Below, piece after piece: positions 1 to 6,375 of a stretch of DNA of 7,234 nt. A model generated the notes under the pieces. That model was not told where the DNA came from. It saw nothing but the letters and a program-made list of their open reading frames with translations, and did not search any database. Each line of letters begins with the position of its first letter. Position 1 is the first letter of the stretch. A program made the position numbers and the translations under genes. This DNA comes from CAZGOM01 sp964542875 (GTDB lineage: Bacteria; Planctomycetota; Phycisphaerae; Phycisphaerales; Phycisphaeraceae), in assembly GCA_964542875.1 (NCBI GenBank), contig CAZIWA010000186.1, positions 1 through 7,234 on the forward strand, written 5' to 3'.

Positions 1-1743
1 GCCAAGGAACTGGCGCAGCAGATGCTGCGGGTGCAGGCGATGCGGGCGAGCACGCCGGGGATTCGCTACCCGCAGGACACGCCTTGGCAGAAGGAATTTG
101 AAGCGAGCTTTGGATATGACGAGACGCCGGACCAGATCGCGGCGATCGCCGCGGTGAAGCGGGACATGACCGACAACCGGCCGATGGACCGGCTGATTTG
201 CGGGGACGTGGGGTTCGGCAAAACGGAAGTGGCCATCCGGGCGGCGTTCAAAGCGGCGCAAGCGGGCAAGCAGGTGGCGGTGCTGGTGCCGACGACCGTG
301 CTGGCCGAGCAGCATGGACGGACGTTTCAATCGCGCGTGGCGGAGTACCCTGTGCGCATCGATGTGCTCTCACGCTTTCGGACGCCCAAGGAAGTGAAGA
401 ACGCGCTGGACAGGGTAAAAGAAGGCCAGGCGGACATCGTGATCGGAACGCACCGGATCCTGAGCGAGGATGTTCAATTCAAGGACCTGGGGCTGGTGAT
501 CATCGATGAGGAACAGCGCTTTGGCGTGGAGCACAAGCAGAAGCTGATGCGGTTTCGCGCGACGGTGGATGTGATGACGCTTTCGGCGACGCCGATTCCG
601 CGGACGCTGCATATGTCGATGCTGGGGCTGAGGGATATCAGTTCGCTGACGACGCCGCCTGTGGACCGCAGGGCGGTGGTGACGGAGGTGATCGCGCATG
701 ACCCCAAGCGGATTCAGCGGGCGATTCTGCGTGAGCTGAACCGGGATGGGCAGGTGTACTTCGTCCACAACCGGGTGCATGACATCGAAAGCGTTGCGGA
801 CGACATCCGGCAGCTTGTGCCGGATGCGCGAATCATCATCGGCCATGGTCAGATGCCGGGGCATGAGCTTGAGAAGGTGATGCTGCAGTTCGTGGAACGC
901 AAAGCAGACATTCTGGTGTCGACGACGATCGTGGAATCCGGCCTGGACATTCCCACGGCGAACACGATGTTCATCGATCAGGCGGACCACTTCGGGCTTT
1001 CGGAACTGCACCAGCTTCGCGGGCGGGTGGGACGCGATAAGCACCGGGCGTACTGTTACCTGATCATGCCCAAGGACAGGCCGGTGAGCGACAAGGGCGC
1101 GCAGCGGCTGAGGGCGATCGAACAGTACGCGATGCTGGGGGCGGGGTTTAAGGTGGCGATGAGGGACCTGGAGATCCGCGGGGCGGGGAACCTGCTGGGG
1201 GCGGAGCAGTCGGGCCATATCGCGAGCGTGGGGTATGAGATGTATTGCAGGCTGCTGGAAGAGGCGGCGCGGGACTTGAGGAAGGAACGCAAGGAAGAGC
1301 CGCTGCGCACGCACCTGGAGCTGCCACTGAGCGGCGGCGTGCCCAAGAGCTGGATTGCGAGTGACAAGTACCGGATGGAGGCTTACCGTCGGCTGGCGCG
1401 GGCAACGACGATGGAAGAGCTGGACCAGGTGGTGAAGGATTTGACGGATGCGTATGGGGAGCCGCCTGGCGCGGCGCAGGTGTTTATCGCGCTGACGGAG
1501 ATCCGGCTGGCGGCGGGGACGCTGCGGGTGAAGTCGATCAAGCTGGAGGGGCCGGATGTGATTTTCCGGACGGATCAGCCGCTGGTGCTGGATGGGATTT
1601 TCAAGGATGCGCCGGGGCGGATGAGTTTGATCGACGAGAAGACGATTTATTTCCGTCCGCCTGCAAACTATCTGGAGCCGATGACGCTGGCTGCGGTGCT
1701 GCGGAAGCTGCTGGTGCGGCCGGTGCGGGCGAGGGAGATGTGA
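1..1743 (+). CDS. mfd: Mfd, transcription-repair coupling factor (C-terminal half, 5' end outside window)
   Basis: Cytoplasmic ATP-driven DNA translocase that removes RNA polymerase stalled at lesions and recruits the UvrA/UvrB excision machinery. The frame is open from base 1, so the first in-window ATG (base 22) is internal. The 580 residues present correspond to the C-terminal half of a protein that is usually about 1,150 residues. Fragment residues 68-76 are the Walker A motif GDVGFGKTE, 169-172 the DEEQ box, 195-202 SATPIPRT (motif III), 311-318 VESGLDIP (motif V region) and 338-346 QLRGRVGRD (motif VI). The stretch between motifs III and VI matches the Mfd/RecG-type motor, and the GDVGFGKTEVA plus DEEQRFGVEHK context is specific to this group. 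From about residue 435 to the end lies the TRCF C-terminal domain, including SDKYRMEAYRRLA. In characterised Mfd this domain restrains UvrA binding. The UvrB-like and RNA-polymerase-interaction domains would be upstream. No frameshift is seen, and all motor motifs are intact. Confidence 0.97.
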   Translation, partial: AKELAQQMLRVQAMRASTPGIRYPQDTPWQKEFEASFGYDETPDQIAAIAAVKRDMTDNRPMDRLICGDVGFGKTEVAIRAAFKAAQAGKQVAVLVPTTVLAEQHGRTFQSRVAEYPVRIDVLSRFRTPKEVKNALDRVKEGQADIVIGTHRILSEDVQFKDLGLVIIDEEQRFGVEHKQKLMRFRATVDVMTLSATPIPRTLHMSMLGLRDISSLTTPPVDRRAVVTEVIAHDPKRIQRAILRELNRDGQVYFVHNRVHDIESVADDIRQLVPDARIIIGHGQMPGHELEKVMLQFVERKADILVSTTIVESGLDIPTANTMFIDQADHFGLSELHQLRGRVGRDKHRAYCYLIMPKDRPVSDKGAQRLRAIEQYAMLGAGFKVAMRDLEIRGAGNLLGAEQSGHIASVGYEMYCRLLEEAARDLRKERKEEPLRTHLELPLSGGVPKSWIASDKYRMEAYRRLARATTMEELDQVVKDLTDAYGEPPGAAQVFIALTEIRLAAGTLRVKSIKLEGPDVIFRTDQPLVLDGIFKDAPGRMSLIDEKTIYFRPPANYLEPMTLAAVLRKLLVRPVRAREM

Positions 1744-1887
1744 GCAAGGGGTGGTGAATTGTGAAGTGAAGAAGGTGGGGGGATGAGATGCGGCACTGCT
1801 TTGAGCGTATTGTGTCGCCTGTGGAGGGGGTGAGGGGATATGATCAAGTAGCATTGCCGGGGTAATTCCGGAGGCGGTCTCTTTTTT

Positions 1888-1893
1888 GGAGGA
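1888..1893 (+). promoter_or_regulatory. Ribosome binding site choosing the ATG at 1900
   Basis: GGAGGA sits 6 bases before ATG 1900 but only 3 bases before the in-frame GTG 1897 (the run is GTGATGAAA). The spacing favours the ATG as the true start of the first small secreted protein. Confidence 0.7.
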
Positions 1894-1899
1894 CATGTG

Positions 1900-2355
1900 A
1901 TGAAACGTGCAATACTCAGTTTGATGCTGGTTGGTGCGCTGCTGGCGGGGGTGTCGGCGCAGGCCTGGTCCGGGGAGGAGGGCCCGGCGGGGGTGCGGAC
2001 ACTGGGGGAGACGGATGAGAAGGGCGGAGAGAAGATCGTCGATGTGAAAGTGCTGGAGGGGCAATACATTGCCGAAGGCACGCAAGGGGGCGGCAAGAGC
2101 GCGTACAAGGGGATGGTGGCGATCAAGCGCGTGGGAGAGACATACGAGCTGACCTGGACTTTCAACGGGCAGGTGGCTTATCAGGGCATCGGGCTGGTGG
2201 AGGGGGATCGGCTTTGTGTGTCATGCCTGATGAAAGACAAGCCGTGCGCAGTGGTCTACAAGATCGAGAAGGACAAAACCCTTAAAGGCCGGTGGACAGT
2301 GATCCCCGGCGTGGTGGATCTGGAGACGCTGACGTACAACGGCAAAGTGATTTGA
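1900..2355 (+). CDS. Small secreted protein, GRW-type domain with CxxC and paired cysteines (paralogue 1)
   Basis: The predicted product has 151 residues and its function is unknown. Residues 1-22 form a typical Sec signal peptide: Lys-Arg at 2-3, a hydrophobic core, and an A-Q-A cleavage site before Trp23. A short charged linker leads into a compact domain at 55-150 with the anchors Y-x-AEGT, GGK, GETYELTW, YQG-x-GLV, VVYKIEKD, GRW and PGVVD. This alternation of short strands suggests a small beta barrel or sandwich. I recall similar domains annotated as hypothetical in planctomycetes, but I cannot name a Pfam family. Three cysteines cluster at 106, 109 and 116 (CVSC then PC), giving a CxxC that the neighbouring paralogue lacks. 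The next gene, 23 bases downstream, is 49% identical over 95 ungapped residues, so the pair arose by tandem duplication and is probably co-transcribed. The gap from mfd is 156 bases and holds no convincing terminator. A periplasmic or surface location is inferred from the signal peptide. Confidence 0.85.
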   Translation: MKRAILSLMLVGALLAGVSAQAWSGEEGPAGVRTLGETDEKGGEKIVDVKVLEGQYIAEGTQGGGKSAYKGMVAIKRVGETYELTWTFNGQVAYQGIGLVEGDRLCVSCLMKDKPCAVVYKIEKDKTLKGRWTVIPGVVDLETLTYNGKVI

Positions 2356-2364
2356 TGGATGAAC

Positions 2365-2371
2365 GGGAGGG
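2365..2371 (+). promoter_or_regulatory. Ribosome binding site choosing the ATG at 2379
   Basis: GGGAGGG lies 7 bases before ATG 2379. The frame is open further upstream to a GTG at 2292 inside the previous gene, but that extension would add 29 hydrophilic residues ahead of the signal peptide and has no comparable site. The start at 2379 is therefore preferred. The in-frame GTG at 2376 and the ATG at 2391 are weaker alternatives. Confidence 0.7.
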
Positions 2372-2378
2372 TCCGGTG

Positions 2379-2858
2379 ATGAAACAGAGCATGAAGCTTG
2401 TTGTGATGGTTGGACTGCTGGCTCTGGCCGGAGGCGCGGTTGCGGTGTGCGCGGATGCCTGGGCGGGTTCCAAACCGGATTCGGCGGCGCCGGGAAAAAC
2501 CCCGTTGAACGAGGCGCCCAAGCCGCGGGAGGACGAGAAGAAACCGCAGACGATCAAGGAAGGGCCATACAAGGCAGAAGGAACCACCAGCGGCGGAAAG
2601 CTTGTCTACACAGCGAAGGCGCTGCTCGTACGCAAAGGGGATACGTACGTGATGGGCTGGTACATCAAGGACAAACTGACCTATCAGGGCGTGGCGCTGG
2701 TGGATGACGACATGCTTACTGCATCGTGCATCATGGAAGGCCGACCCTGCATCGTGGTGTACCGGATGCAGAAAGACGGCACGCTGGTGGGGCGGTGGTC
2801 GATGACGCCGGGCGTGGTGGATATCGAGAAGCTGACGTATCTGGGGAAGGCGGAGTGA
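2379..2858 (+). CDS. Small secreted protein, GRW-type domain with paired cysteines (paralogue 2)
   Basis: The product has 159 residues and its function is unknown. An N-terminal hydrophobic stretch (about 6-23) followed by A-D-A-W-A-G looks like a Sec signal peptide cleaved near residue 27-29. Cys24 lies in V-A-V-C, which lacks the small residue required just before a lipobox cysteine, so this is probably not a lipoprotein. A proline- and lysine-rich linker (about 31-60) precedes the domain at 63-158. Without gaps, 47 of 95 positions are identical to paralogue 1, including AEGT, GGK, YQG, the C-x-M-x(3)-P-C pair (Cys117 and Cys124), VVY, KD-x-TL, GRW, PGVVD and LTY. The conserved cysteine spacing suggests a disulfide or a metal site, although neither is shown. 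The gene follows paralogue 1 by 23 bases with its own strong ribosome binding site, so a two-gene operon is likely. The linker is longer and more charged than in paralogue 1. Confidence 0.86.
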   Translation: MKQSMKLVVMVGLLALAGGAVAVCADAWAGSKPDSAAPGKTPLNEAPKPREDEKKPQTIKEGPYKAEGTTSGGKLVYTAKALLVRKGDTYVMGWYIKDKLTYQGVALVDDDMLTASCIMEGRPCIVVYRMQKDGTLVGRWSMTPGVVDIEKLTYLGKAE

Positions 2859-2866
2859 TTCGAAGG

Positions 2867-2894
2867 ATGAATCACGAGTTATGAATGATGAGTT
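2867..2894 (+). repeat. Tandem pair of 14-base repeats in the intergenic spacer
   Basis: ATGAATCACGAGTT (2867-2880) is followed directly by ATGAATGATGAGTT (2881-2894), matching at 12 of 14 positions. It begins 8 bases after the stop of paralogue 2. Its role is unknown. The unit resembles the ATGA-rich filler repeats I recall between genes in some environmental genomes. Confidence 0.55.
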
Positions 2895-2971
2895 GTGGAG
2901 GGTGAGCCCGGGCAAATGCAATTGCCGTGGGGCGGGGCATCGGCAGCGAAGGGGGTGTGTGGTTTTGCGGC

Positions 2972-2977
2972 TATACT
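2972..2977 (+). promoter_or_regulatory. Candidate -10 box for the kinase gene
   Basis: TATACT matches the sigma-70 consensus TATAAT at 5 of 6 positions and ends 32 bases before the kinase ATG. No recognisable -35 element lies 16-18 bases upstream. The 151-base gap from the previous gene also supports a separate promoter here. Confidence 0.33.
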
Positions 2978-3009
2978 GTGCCCTTCATTTTTGAACCAAG
3001 GATACAGGT

Positions 3010-3915
3010 ATGTCGCTGATTGTTACCGGATCGATTGGGATTGACACGATTCATGCGCCGGCCGGGATCGCGGAGAACGTGCTGGGCGGGTCGTGCATTT
3101 ATTTCGCCGCAGCGGCGAGCTTTTTTGGTCCGGTGCGACTGGTGGGGGCGGTGGGCGAAGACTTTCCCGAGAAGTTTCTGGGGACGTTTCAGAAGTTCAA
3201 CATCGACCTGGCGGGGCTTGAACGCCGCGCGGGGAGCAAGACTTTCCGGTGGACGGGGAAGTATCACGAGAACATCAATGTGCGCGACACCCTGAGCGTG
3301 GAGCTGAATGTGTTGATCGAACGGCTGCCGGAAGTGCCGGTGAGCTATCAGGACAGCCAGTTCGTTTTTCTGGCCAACACGCACCCGGGCGCGCAGATGG
3401 AGCTGCTTTCACGGTTTCCCAAGCGCAAGCTGGTGGTGGCGGACACGATGGACCTTTGGATCACCAACGAACAGCCGCTGCTGAAGAAGCTGCTGGCGCA
3501 GGTGGATGGCCTGGTGCTCAACGACTCTGAAGCGGCGCTTTTGACGGGTGAGACCAACATTGTGAAGGCATCAGGGCAGATCCTGAAGCTGGGGCCCAAG
3601 TTCGTGGTGATCAAAAAAGGCGAGCATGGATCAATGATCCGGCATCGGGATGGCGTGGTTTCATTGCCGGCGTATCCCGCGGAACACGTGATCGACCCCA
3701 CGGGCGCGGGCGACAGCTTTGCCGGCGGGATGATGGGCTACCTGACTTCAACGGGTGATCTTTCGCTCAGCAATATCCGCAAGGCGATGGCGTACGGCAC
3801 CGCGGTGGCGAGCTACAACCTGGAAGCGTTCAGCCTCGGCCGGCTGGAGCAGATTTCCCGGAAGGATGTGGATGCGCGGTTTAAGGAATACACGGGGATG
3901 TTGAAGGTCGATTGA
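3010..3915 (+). CDS. PfkB/ribokinase-family carbohydrate kinase, substrate unknown
   Basis: Cytoplasmic ATP-dependent kinase of the PfkB fold, 301 residues, which is the usual size. The C-terminal family signature DPTGAGDSFAGG is at 229-240, with Asp235 as the expected catalytic base and the GAGD turn as the anion hole. NDSEA at 171-175 fits the N-x-x-E motif used in metal/phosphate binding. The N-terminal di-glycine (GG at 26-27) begins the substrate-side signature. The block KTFRWTGKYHENINVRDT (77-94) matches a well-conserved subfamily usually annotated simply as sugar kinase. I know of no established substrate for it, so none is assigned. ATG 3010 is chosen because AAGGA (2998-3002) precedes it by 7 bases and the N-terminus (MSLIVTGSIGIDT) aligns with the expected first strand of the fold. 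The gene converges on the phytase-like gene with 26 bases between the two stop codons. No catalytic residue is missing. Confidence 0.95.
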   Translation: MSLIVTGSIGIDTIHAPAGIAENVLGGSCIYFAAAASFFGPVRLVGAVGEDFPEKFLGTFQKFNIDLAGLERRAGSKTFRWTGKYHENINVRDTLSVELNVLIERLPEVPVSYQDSQFVFLANTHPGAQMELLSRFPKRKLVVADTMDLWITNEQPLLKKLLAQVDGLVLNDSEAALLTGETNIVKASGQILKLGPKFVVIKKGEHGSMIRHRDGVVSLPAYPAEHVIDPTGAGDSFAGGMMGYLTSTGDLSLSNIRKAMAYGTAVASYNLEAFSLGRLEQISRKDVDARFKEYTGMLKVD

Positions 3916-3941
3916 GTTCGCGGGTTCGTGAAATGAGGCAA

Positions 3942-5114
3942 TCAGGGATTGATGGCGAACACCCAGATATGGGTGGGGGCGTTGGTTTTGAGGTCGTTGT
4001 CGGAGGTGACGAGCAGGGTTTTTCTGCCGTCGGGGAGGATGGGGCCGAAGGTGAGGCCTTCGACTTTTTCGGGGAATGTGCCGCCTTTGAGGCCGTAGGC
4101 GGGGTTGAGCAGATCAATGAAAGGCTGGGGGATGGCGGGTTTGATGCCGGGGGGAAGTGTTGAGTTGCTGAGGGAGGCGATGGAGGAAATGTCGCTGGCG
4201 TTTTTGAGATCGAGGGTGACAATGGTTTTGCGTTTGGCGTCGGAGCCGGCTTCGCCGTCACGCTCGATGAGGAGGAAGCGGTGGTCGTCAACGGCGAGGA
4301 TTTCGTTGTATTCGGCGTCGTTGTCGGGGCGCTGGAGTGCGAACTGGCGTGTGACGCCGGTGTTTAAATCGGCTTCGAGGATGCGGACGTAACGGCCGGA
4401 TTTACCGCCATCCTGGATGAGGGGGGCCTGGAGGACGGCGTAGATTTTGGATTGGTCGGGGCTCAAGGCGAGGCCTTCAAAGCCCTTGTTGGTGACGCGG
4501 CCTTTTTTGTTCTGCTTGGTTTCGGTTTTTTTGTCGGCGGCGGGTTTGGTGATTTTGAAAAGGTCGGGGACGGGGATGGATTTGAGCCGCTTGCCTTGCG
4601 GCGAGAAAAGGTAGATGAAGGGGCCGTACTCGTCGCTGATGAGGAGGTTGCCGTTCTTGAGGATGCGGACTGCCTCGGGGTCGTAGCGGAGGGCCTGGTC
4701 GGAGTTGGCGGCGTCGAAAGCCTCGAAGGAGCCGGTGAGGTTTTGGCCGGATTCATTGGTGAGGAGGGTGGTGGAGACGCAATCGACCGAGAGGGATTTG
4801 GCGGCGGGGTCGATGGTGATCTTCAGGGTATGGAAGCGGTCTTTGTATTGGGAATCACCATCGTTGGGGCCGCGGTCGTTGACGGCGATGTAGAGGTTGT
4901 CCTTACCGGTGTAGTCGATGCCGGAGCCGAAGCTGCCGAAGGTGTTGTGAGGGATGCCGCCTACGGAGTCGGTGAGGCCGGATTTGTCTGTGGCGTTACC
5001 GGGGACGGAACCGGTGGCAATGAGCGTGGGGGCGGCCTGGGGGGTGGATTGGGCGAAGGCGGGGATGGCGCAGAGGAGGGCGGCGAGGAAGAGCACGCGG
5101 GAGATGGAGGTCAT
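3942..5114 (-). CDS. Secreted esterase-like-phytase (PF13449-type) protein
   Basis: The product has 390 residues. Residues 1-21 are a clear Sec signal peptide (MTSISRVLFLAALLCAIPAFA, cleaved before Gln22), so it is exported. The rest matches the 'esterase-like activity of phytase' family, a predicted beta-propeller fold. Landmarks are VNDRGPN (78-84), YDPEA (144-148), SDEYGP (160-165), NKGFEGLALSPD (209-220), LLIERDGE (281-288), VEGLTFGP (351-358) and TSDND (370-374). Family members are annotated as phosphoesterases or esterases on limited evidence, so phytate hydrolysis should not be assumed. A lysine-rich loop at about 190-206 looks like an insertion between propeller blades. ATG 5114 is chosen because the signal peptide begins there. 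Neither it nor the upstream in-frame ATG at 5141 has a good Shine-Dalgarno sequence, which is unlike the other genes here. The upstream gene ends at a strong terminator, so this is probably a separate transcription unit. Confidence 0.9.
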   Translation of the reverse strand: MTSISRVLFLAALLCAIPAFAQSTPQAAPTLIATGSVPGNATDKSGLTDSVGGIPHNTFGSFGSGIDYTGKDNLYIAVNDRGPNDGDSQYKDRFHTLKITIDPAAKSLSVDCVSTTLLTNESGQNLTGSFEAFDAANSDQALRYDPEAVRILKNGNLLISDEYGPFIYLFSPQGKRLKSIPVPDLFKITKPAADKKTETKQNKKGRVTNKGFEGLALSPDQSKIYAVLQAPLIQDGGKSGRYVRILEADLNTGVTRQFALQRPDNDAEYNEILAVDDHRFLLIERDGEAGSDAKRKTIVTLDLKNASDISSIASLSNSTLPPGIKPAIPQPFIDLLNPAYGLKGGTFPEKVEGLTFGPILPDGRKTLLVTSDNDLKTNAPTHIWVFAINP

Positions 5115-5145
5115 GTGGGAGTCCGGTGTGAAGGTCTGCATCAGG

Positions 5146-5174
5146 ATATAAGGCTGGGCGGAGAAACAAAACAA
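5146..5174 (-). promoter_or_regulatory. Candidate promoter for the phytase-like gene
   Basis: On the - strand, TTGTTT (5174-5169) and TTATAT (5151-5146) are separated by exactly 17 bases and lie 32 bases before the ATG at 5114. Both are partial consensus matches. The -35 part overlaps the U-tract side of the upstream terminator. Confidence 0.3.
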
Positions 5175-5199
5175 CCCTTGGGCGGCCAAGGGTTGTTTT
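5168..5199 (-). terminator. Intrinsic terminator of the prepilin-type gene
   Basis: A perfect 14-bp stem (5168-5181 with 5186-5199) closes a 4-base loop. On the - strand the hairpin ends in TTTTGTTT, and it begins 18 bases after the prepilin-type gene's stop. The A-rich side means it could also act on + strand transcripts, where the stem runs into TTTTT. Confidence 0.92.
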
Positions 5200-5217
5200 T
5201 AGGAGATGGCGTTGGGA

Positions 5218-6216
5218 TCAGTTGCCGGAGTTGAGGTTGTTGGGGCACCAGATGAGGTTGTCTTTGTTGAAGCTGTCGGTGTCGGTGGTGGTGGCGGCGC
5301 CGGAGAGGCCGGAGGTGGTGCGGCTGGCGTAGTCGTATTTAAAGAACTTGCCGGAGCCGTCGATCATGACGACGTTGCCGCCTGAGTCGTGCCGGTTGGC
5401 GAAGCGCTGCCAGTCGCCACGGATGCGGTTAAGGCTTTTGGCGGCGTAGCCGTTGCCGGAGGCTTTTTCGGCGGGGGTGAGTTCGTCGGGGTGGTTGCGA
5501 AGTTCGGTCATGAGGACGGTGTAGGAGGGGAACTTGAGTTTGTCGGCGCGGACGAGTTTTTCGCCGGTCTTGGCGGTGGAGGCGGCGGTGGCGGGGATGG
5601 TGACGTTGTTGATGACGGCACTGAGGTCCTGGCCGGTGGCGAAGCCGCCTGAGTTGAGCTTGGAGTTCATGCCGTAGCTGAAGAAGTATCGGAACTGGAC
5701 GGAGGTGGAGTTACCGTCGTTATCGAGGATGGTGTTGGTGGTGGTGGGACCGAAGCCGCCTTGGCCAGCGATGCCTTCAGGTGCCTGGGCGCTGGCGCAG
5801 ACGAAGGGATTGTTGGTGCCGGGGAGCGGGGCTTTGTTGCCGTTGCCGAAGTAGACGGAGCGGTAAGTGCCGCCGTTGGTGATGTAGGGGACGACTGCGT
5901 TGACCCAGGACATGGGGCTGTTGAAGGTCTGCTGCATCTGGTTGGCGTTGTAAGTGGTGTTGTGGCCGGAGCCTGCGGTGGTTTCGCTGCCGTTGACGAG
6001 GTCGAGCCCGTCCCAGGAGAAGACACCTTTGTATTCGGCGAGGTAGGTGTTGTGGCCGATGCCCCATTGACGGGTGTTGCTGAGGCAAGAGGTTTGGCGG
6101 CCGGTTTCACGGGCTTTGCCAAGCGCGGGGAGGAGAATTCCGATGAGCAGGGCGATGATGCTGACGACGACGAGAAGTTCGATGAGAGTGAAGGCCTGGA
6201 GGCGGTGAGACTTCAT
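5218..6216 (-). CDS. Prepilin-type N-terminal cleavage/methylation protein with H-X9-DG motif (DUF1559-like)
   Basis: The product is an exported pseudopilin-like protein of 332 residues. A short basic leader (MKSHRLQA) precedes FTLIELLVV, so prepilin peptidase would cut between Ala8 and Phe9 and leave N-methyl-Phe with Glu at mature position 5. The residue before the cut is Ala rather than the classical Gly, a variant common in this planctomycete group as far as I recall. Residues 9-32 form the single hydrophobic helix that anchors the protein and packs in a pilus. CLSNTRQWG (44-52) is the usual segment after the helix. Near the C-terminus, His276 with Asp286-Gly287 gives an exact H-X9-DG motif within RHDSGGNVVMIDG. 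Such proteins occur in large families in planctomycetes, and the roles of individual members are mostly unknown. The middle section is Gly/Asn/Thr-rich and presumably extracellular. AAGGA lies 9 bases before the start. The gene sits between two terminators, so it is probably monocistronic. Confidence 0.95.
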   Translation of the reverse strand: MKSHRLQAFTLIELLVVVSIIALLIGILLPALGKARETGRQTSCLSNTRQWGIGHNTYLAEYKGVFSWDGLDLVNGSETTAGSGHNTTYNANQMQQTFNSPMSWVNAVVPYITNGGTYRSVYFGNGNKAPLPGTNNPFVCASAQAPEGIAGQGGFGPTTTNTILDNDGNSTSVQFRYFFSYGMNSKLNSGGFATGQDLSAVINNVTIPATAASTAKTGEKLVRADKLKFPSYTVLMTELRNHPDELTPAEKASGNGYAAKSLNRIRGDWQRFANRHDSGGNVVMIDGSGKFFKYDYASRTTSGLSGAATTTDTDSFNKDNLIWCPNNLNSGN

Positions 6217-6315
6217 GGTTCATGTTCCTTGAGGTTTTAGATGGGCGGCATGGTACGGAGGCGGATTGAGGGGGATGTTTGAGTCGGGTGAGAGTTTGGT
6301 TAGTGACGGGGAAAG

Positions 6316-6345
6316 AAAAACCGGCCCGTTGAGGGGCCGGTTTTT
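6316..6345 (-). terminator. Intrinsic terminator of the orphan gene
   Basis: A perfect 12-bp stem (6316-6327 with 6334-6345), GC-rich in its inner 7 pairs, closes a 6-base loop. On the - strand it ends in TTTTTCTTTC, and it starts 30 bases after the 120-residue gene's stop. Its A/T flanks are symmetrical, so it may also work on + strand transcripts. Confidence 0.87.
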
Positions 6346-6375
6346 GGGGGGAGATAAGGCGTTGAAGGAAAGAGA

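Noticed and set aside
1839..1844. TATGAT as a -10 box for the small secreted pair
   Set aside because: It has a good -10 match, but no acceptable -35 element lies at 15-19 bases, and single hexamers are common by chance.
1856..1887. Possible terminator or attenuator before the first small secreted gene (CCGG...CCGG followed by T6)
   Set aside because: The stem is only 4 bp with a 7-base loop, and the T run begins about 10 bases after the stem. The structure is too weak to call.
370..2085. Open frame of 571 codons on the - strand opposite mfd
   Set aside because: It is the antisense of a clearly functional helicase gene. The translation is rich in Arg, His, Pro and Gln with no domain, as expected from GC-rich codon structure on the other strand.
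2448..2453. Cys24 of the second secreted paralogue as a lipoprotein attachment site
   Set aside because: The residues before it are V-A-V, and a lipobox needs Gly, Ala or Ser directly before Cys.
2911..2926. GGCAA-ATGCAA-TTGCC hairpin after the small gene pair as a terminator
   Set aside because: It has a five-bp stem and is followed by G-rich sequence with no T run.
3917..3932. Hairpin between the convergent kinase and phytase-like genes as a shared terminator
   Set aside because: It has a six-bp stem including one wobble pair and no T tract on either strand.
4452..5234. Open frame of 260 codons on the + strand opposite the phytase-like gene
   Set aside because: It encodes a Gly/Val/Glu-rich sequence without motifs, and the - strand has recognisable family motifs and a signal peptide. 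The same reasoning removes the + strand frames at 5389-5652 and 5761-6240.
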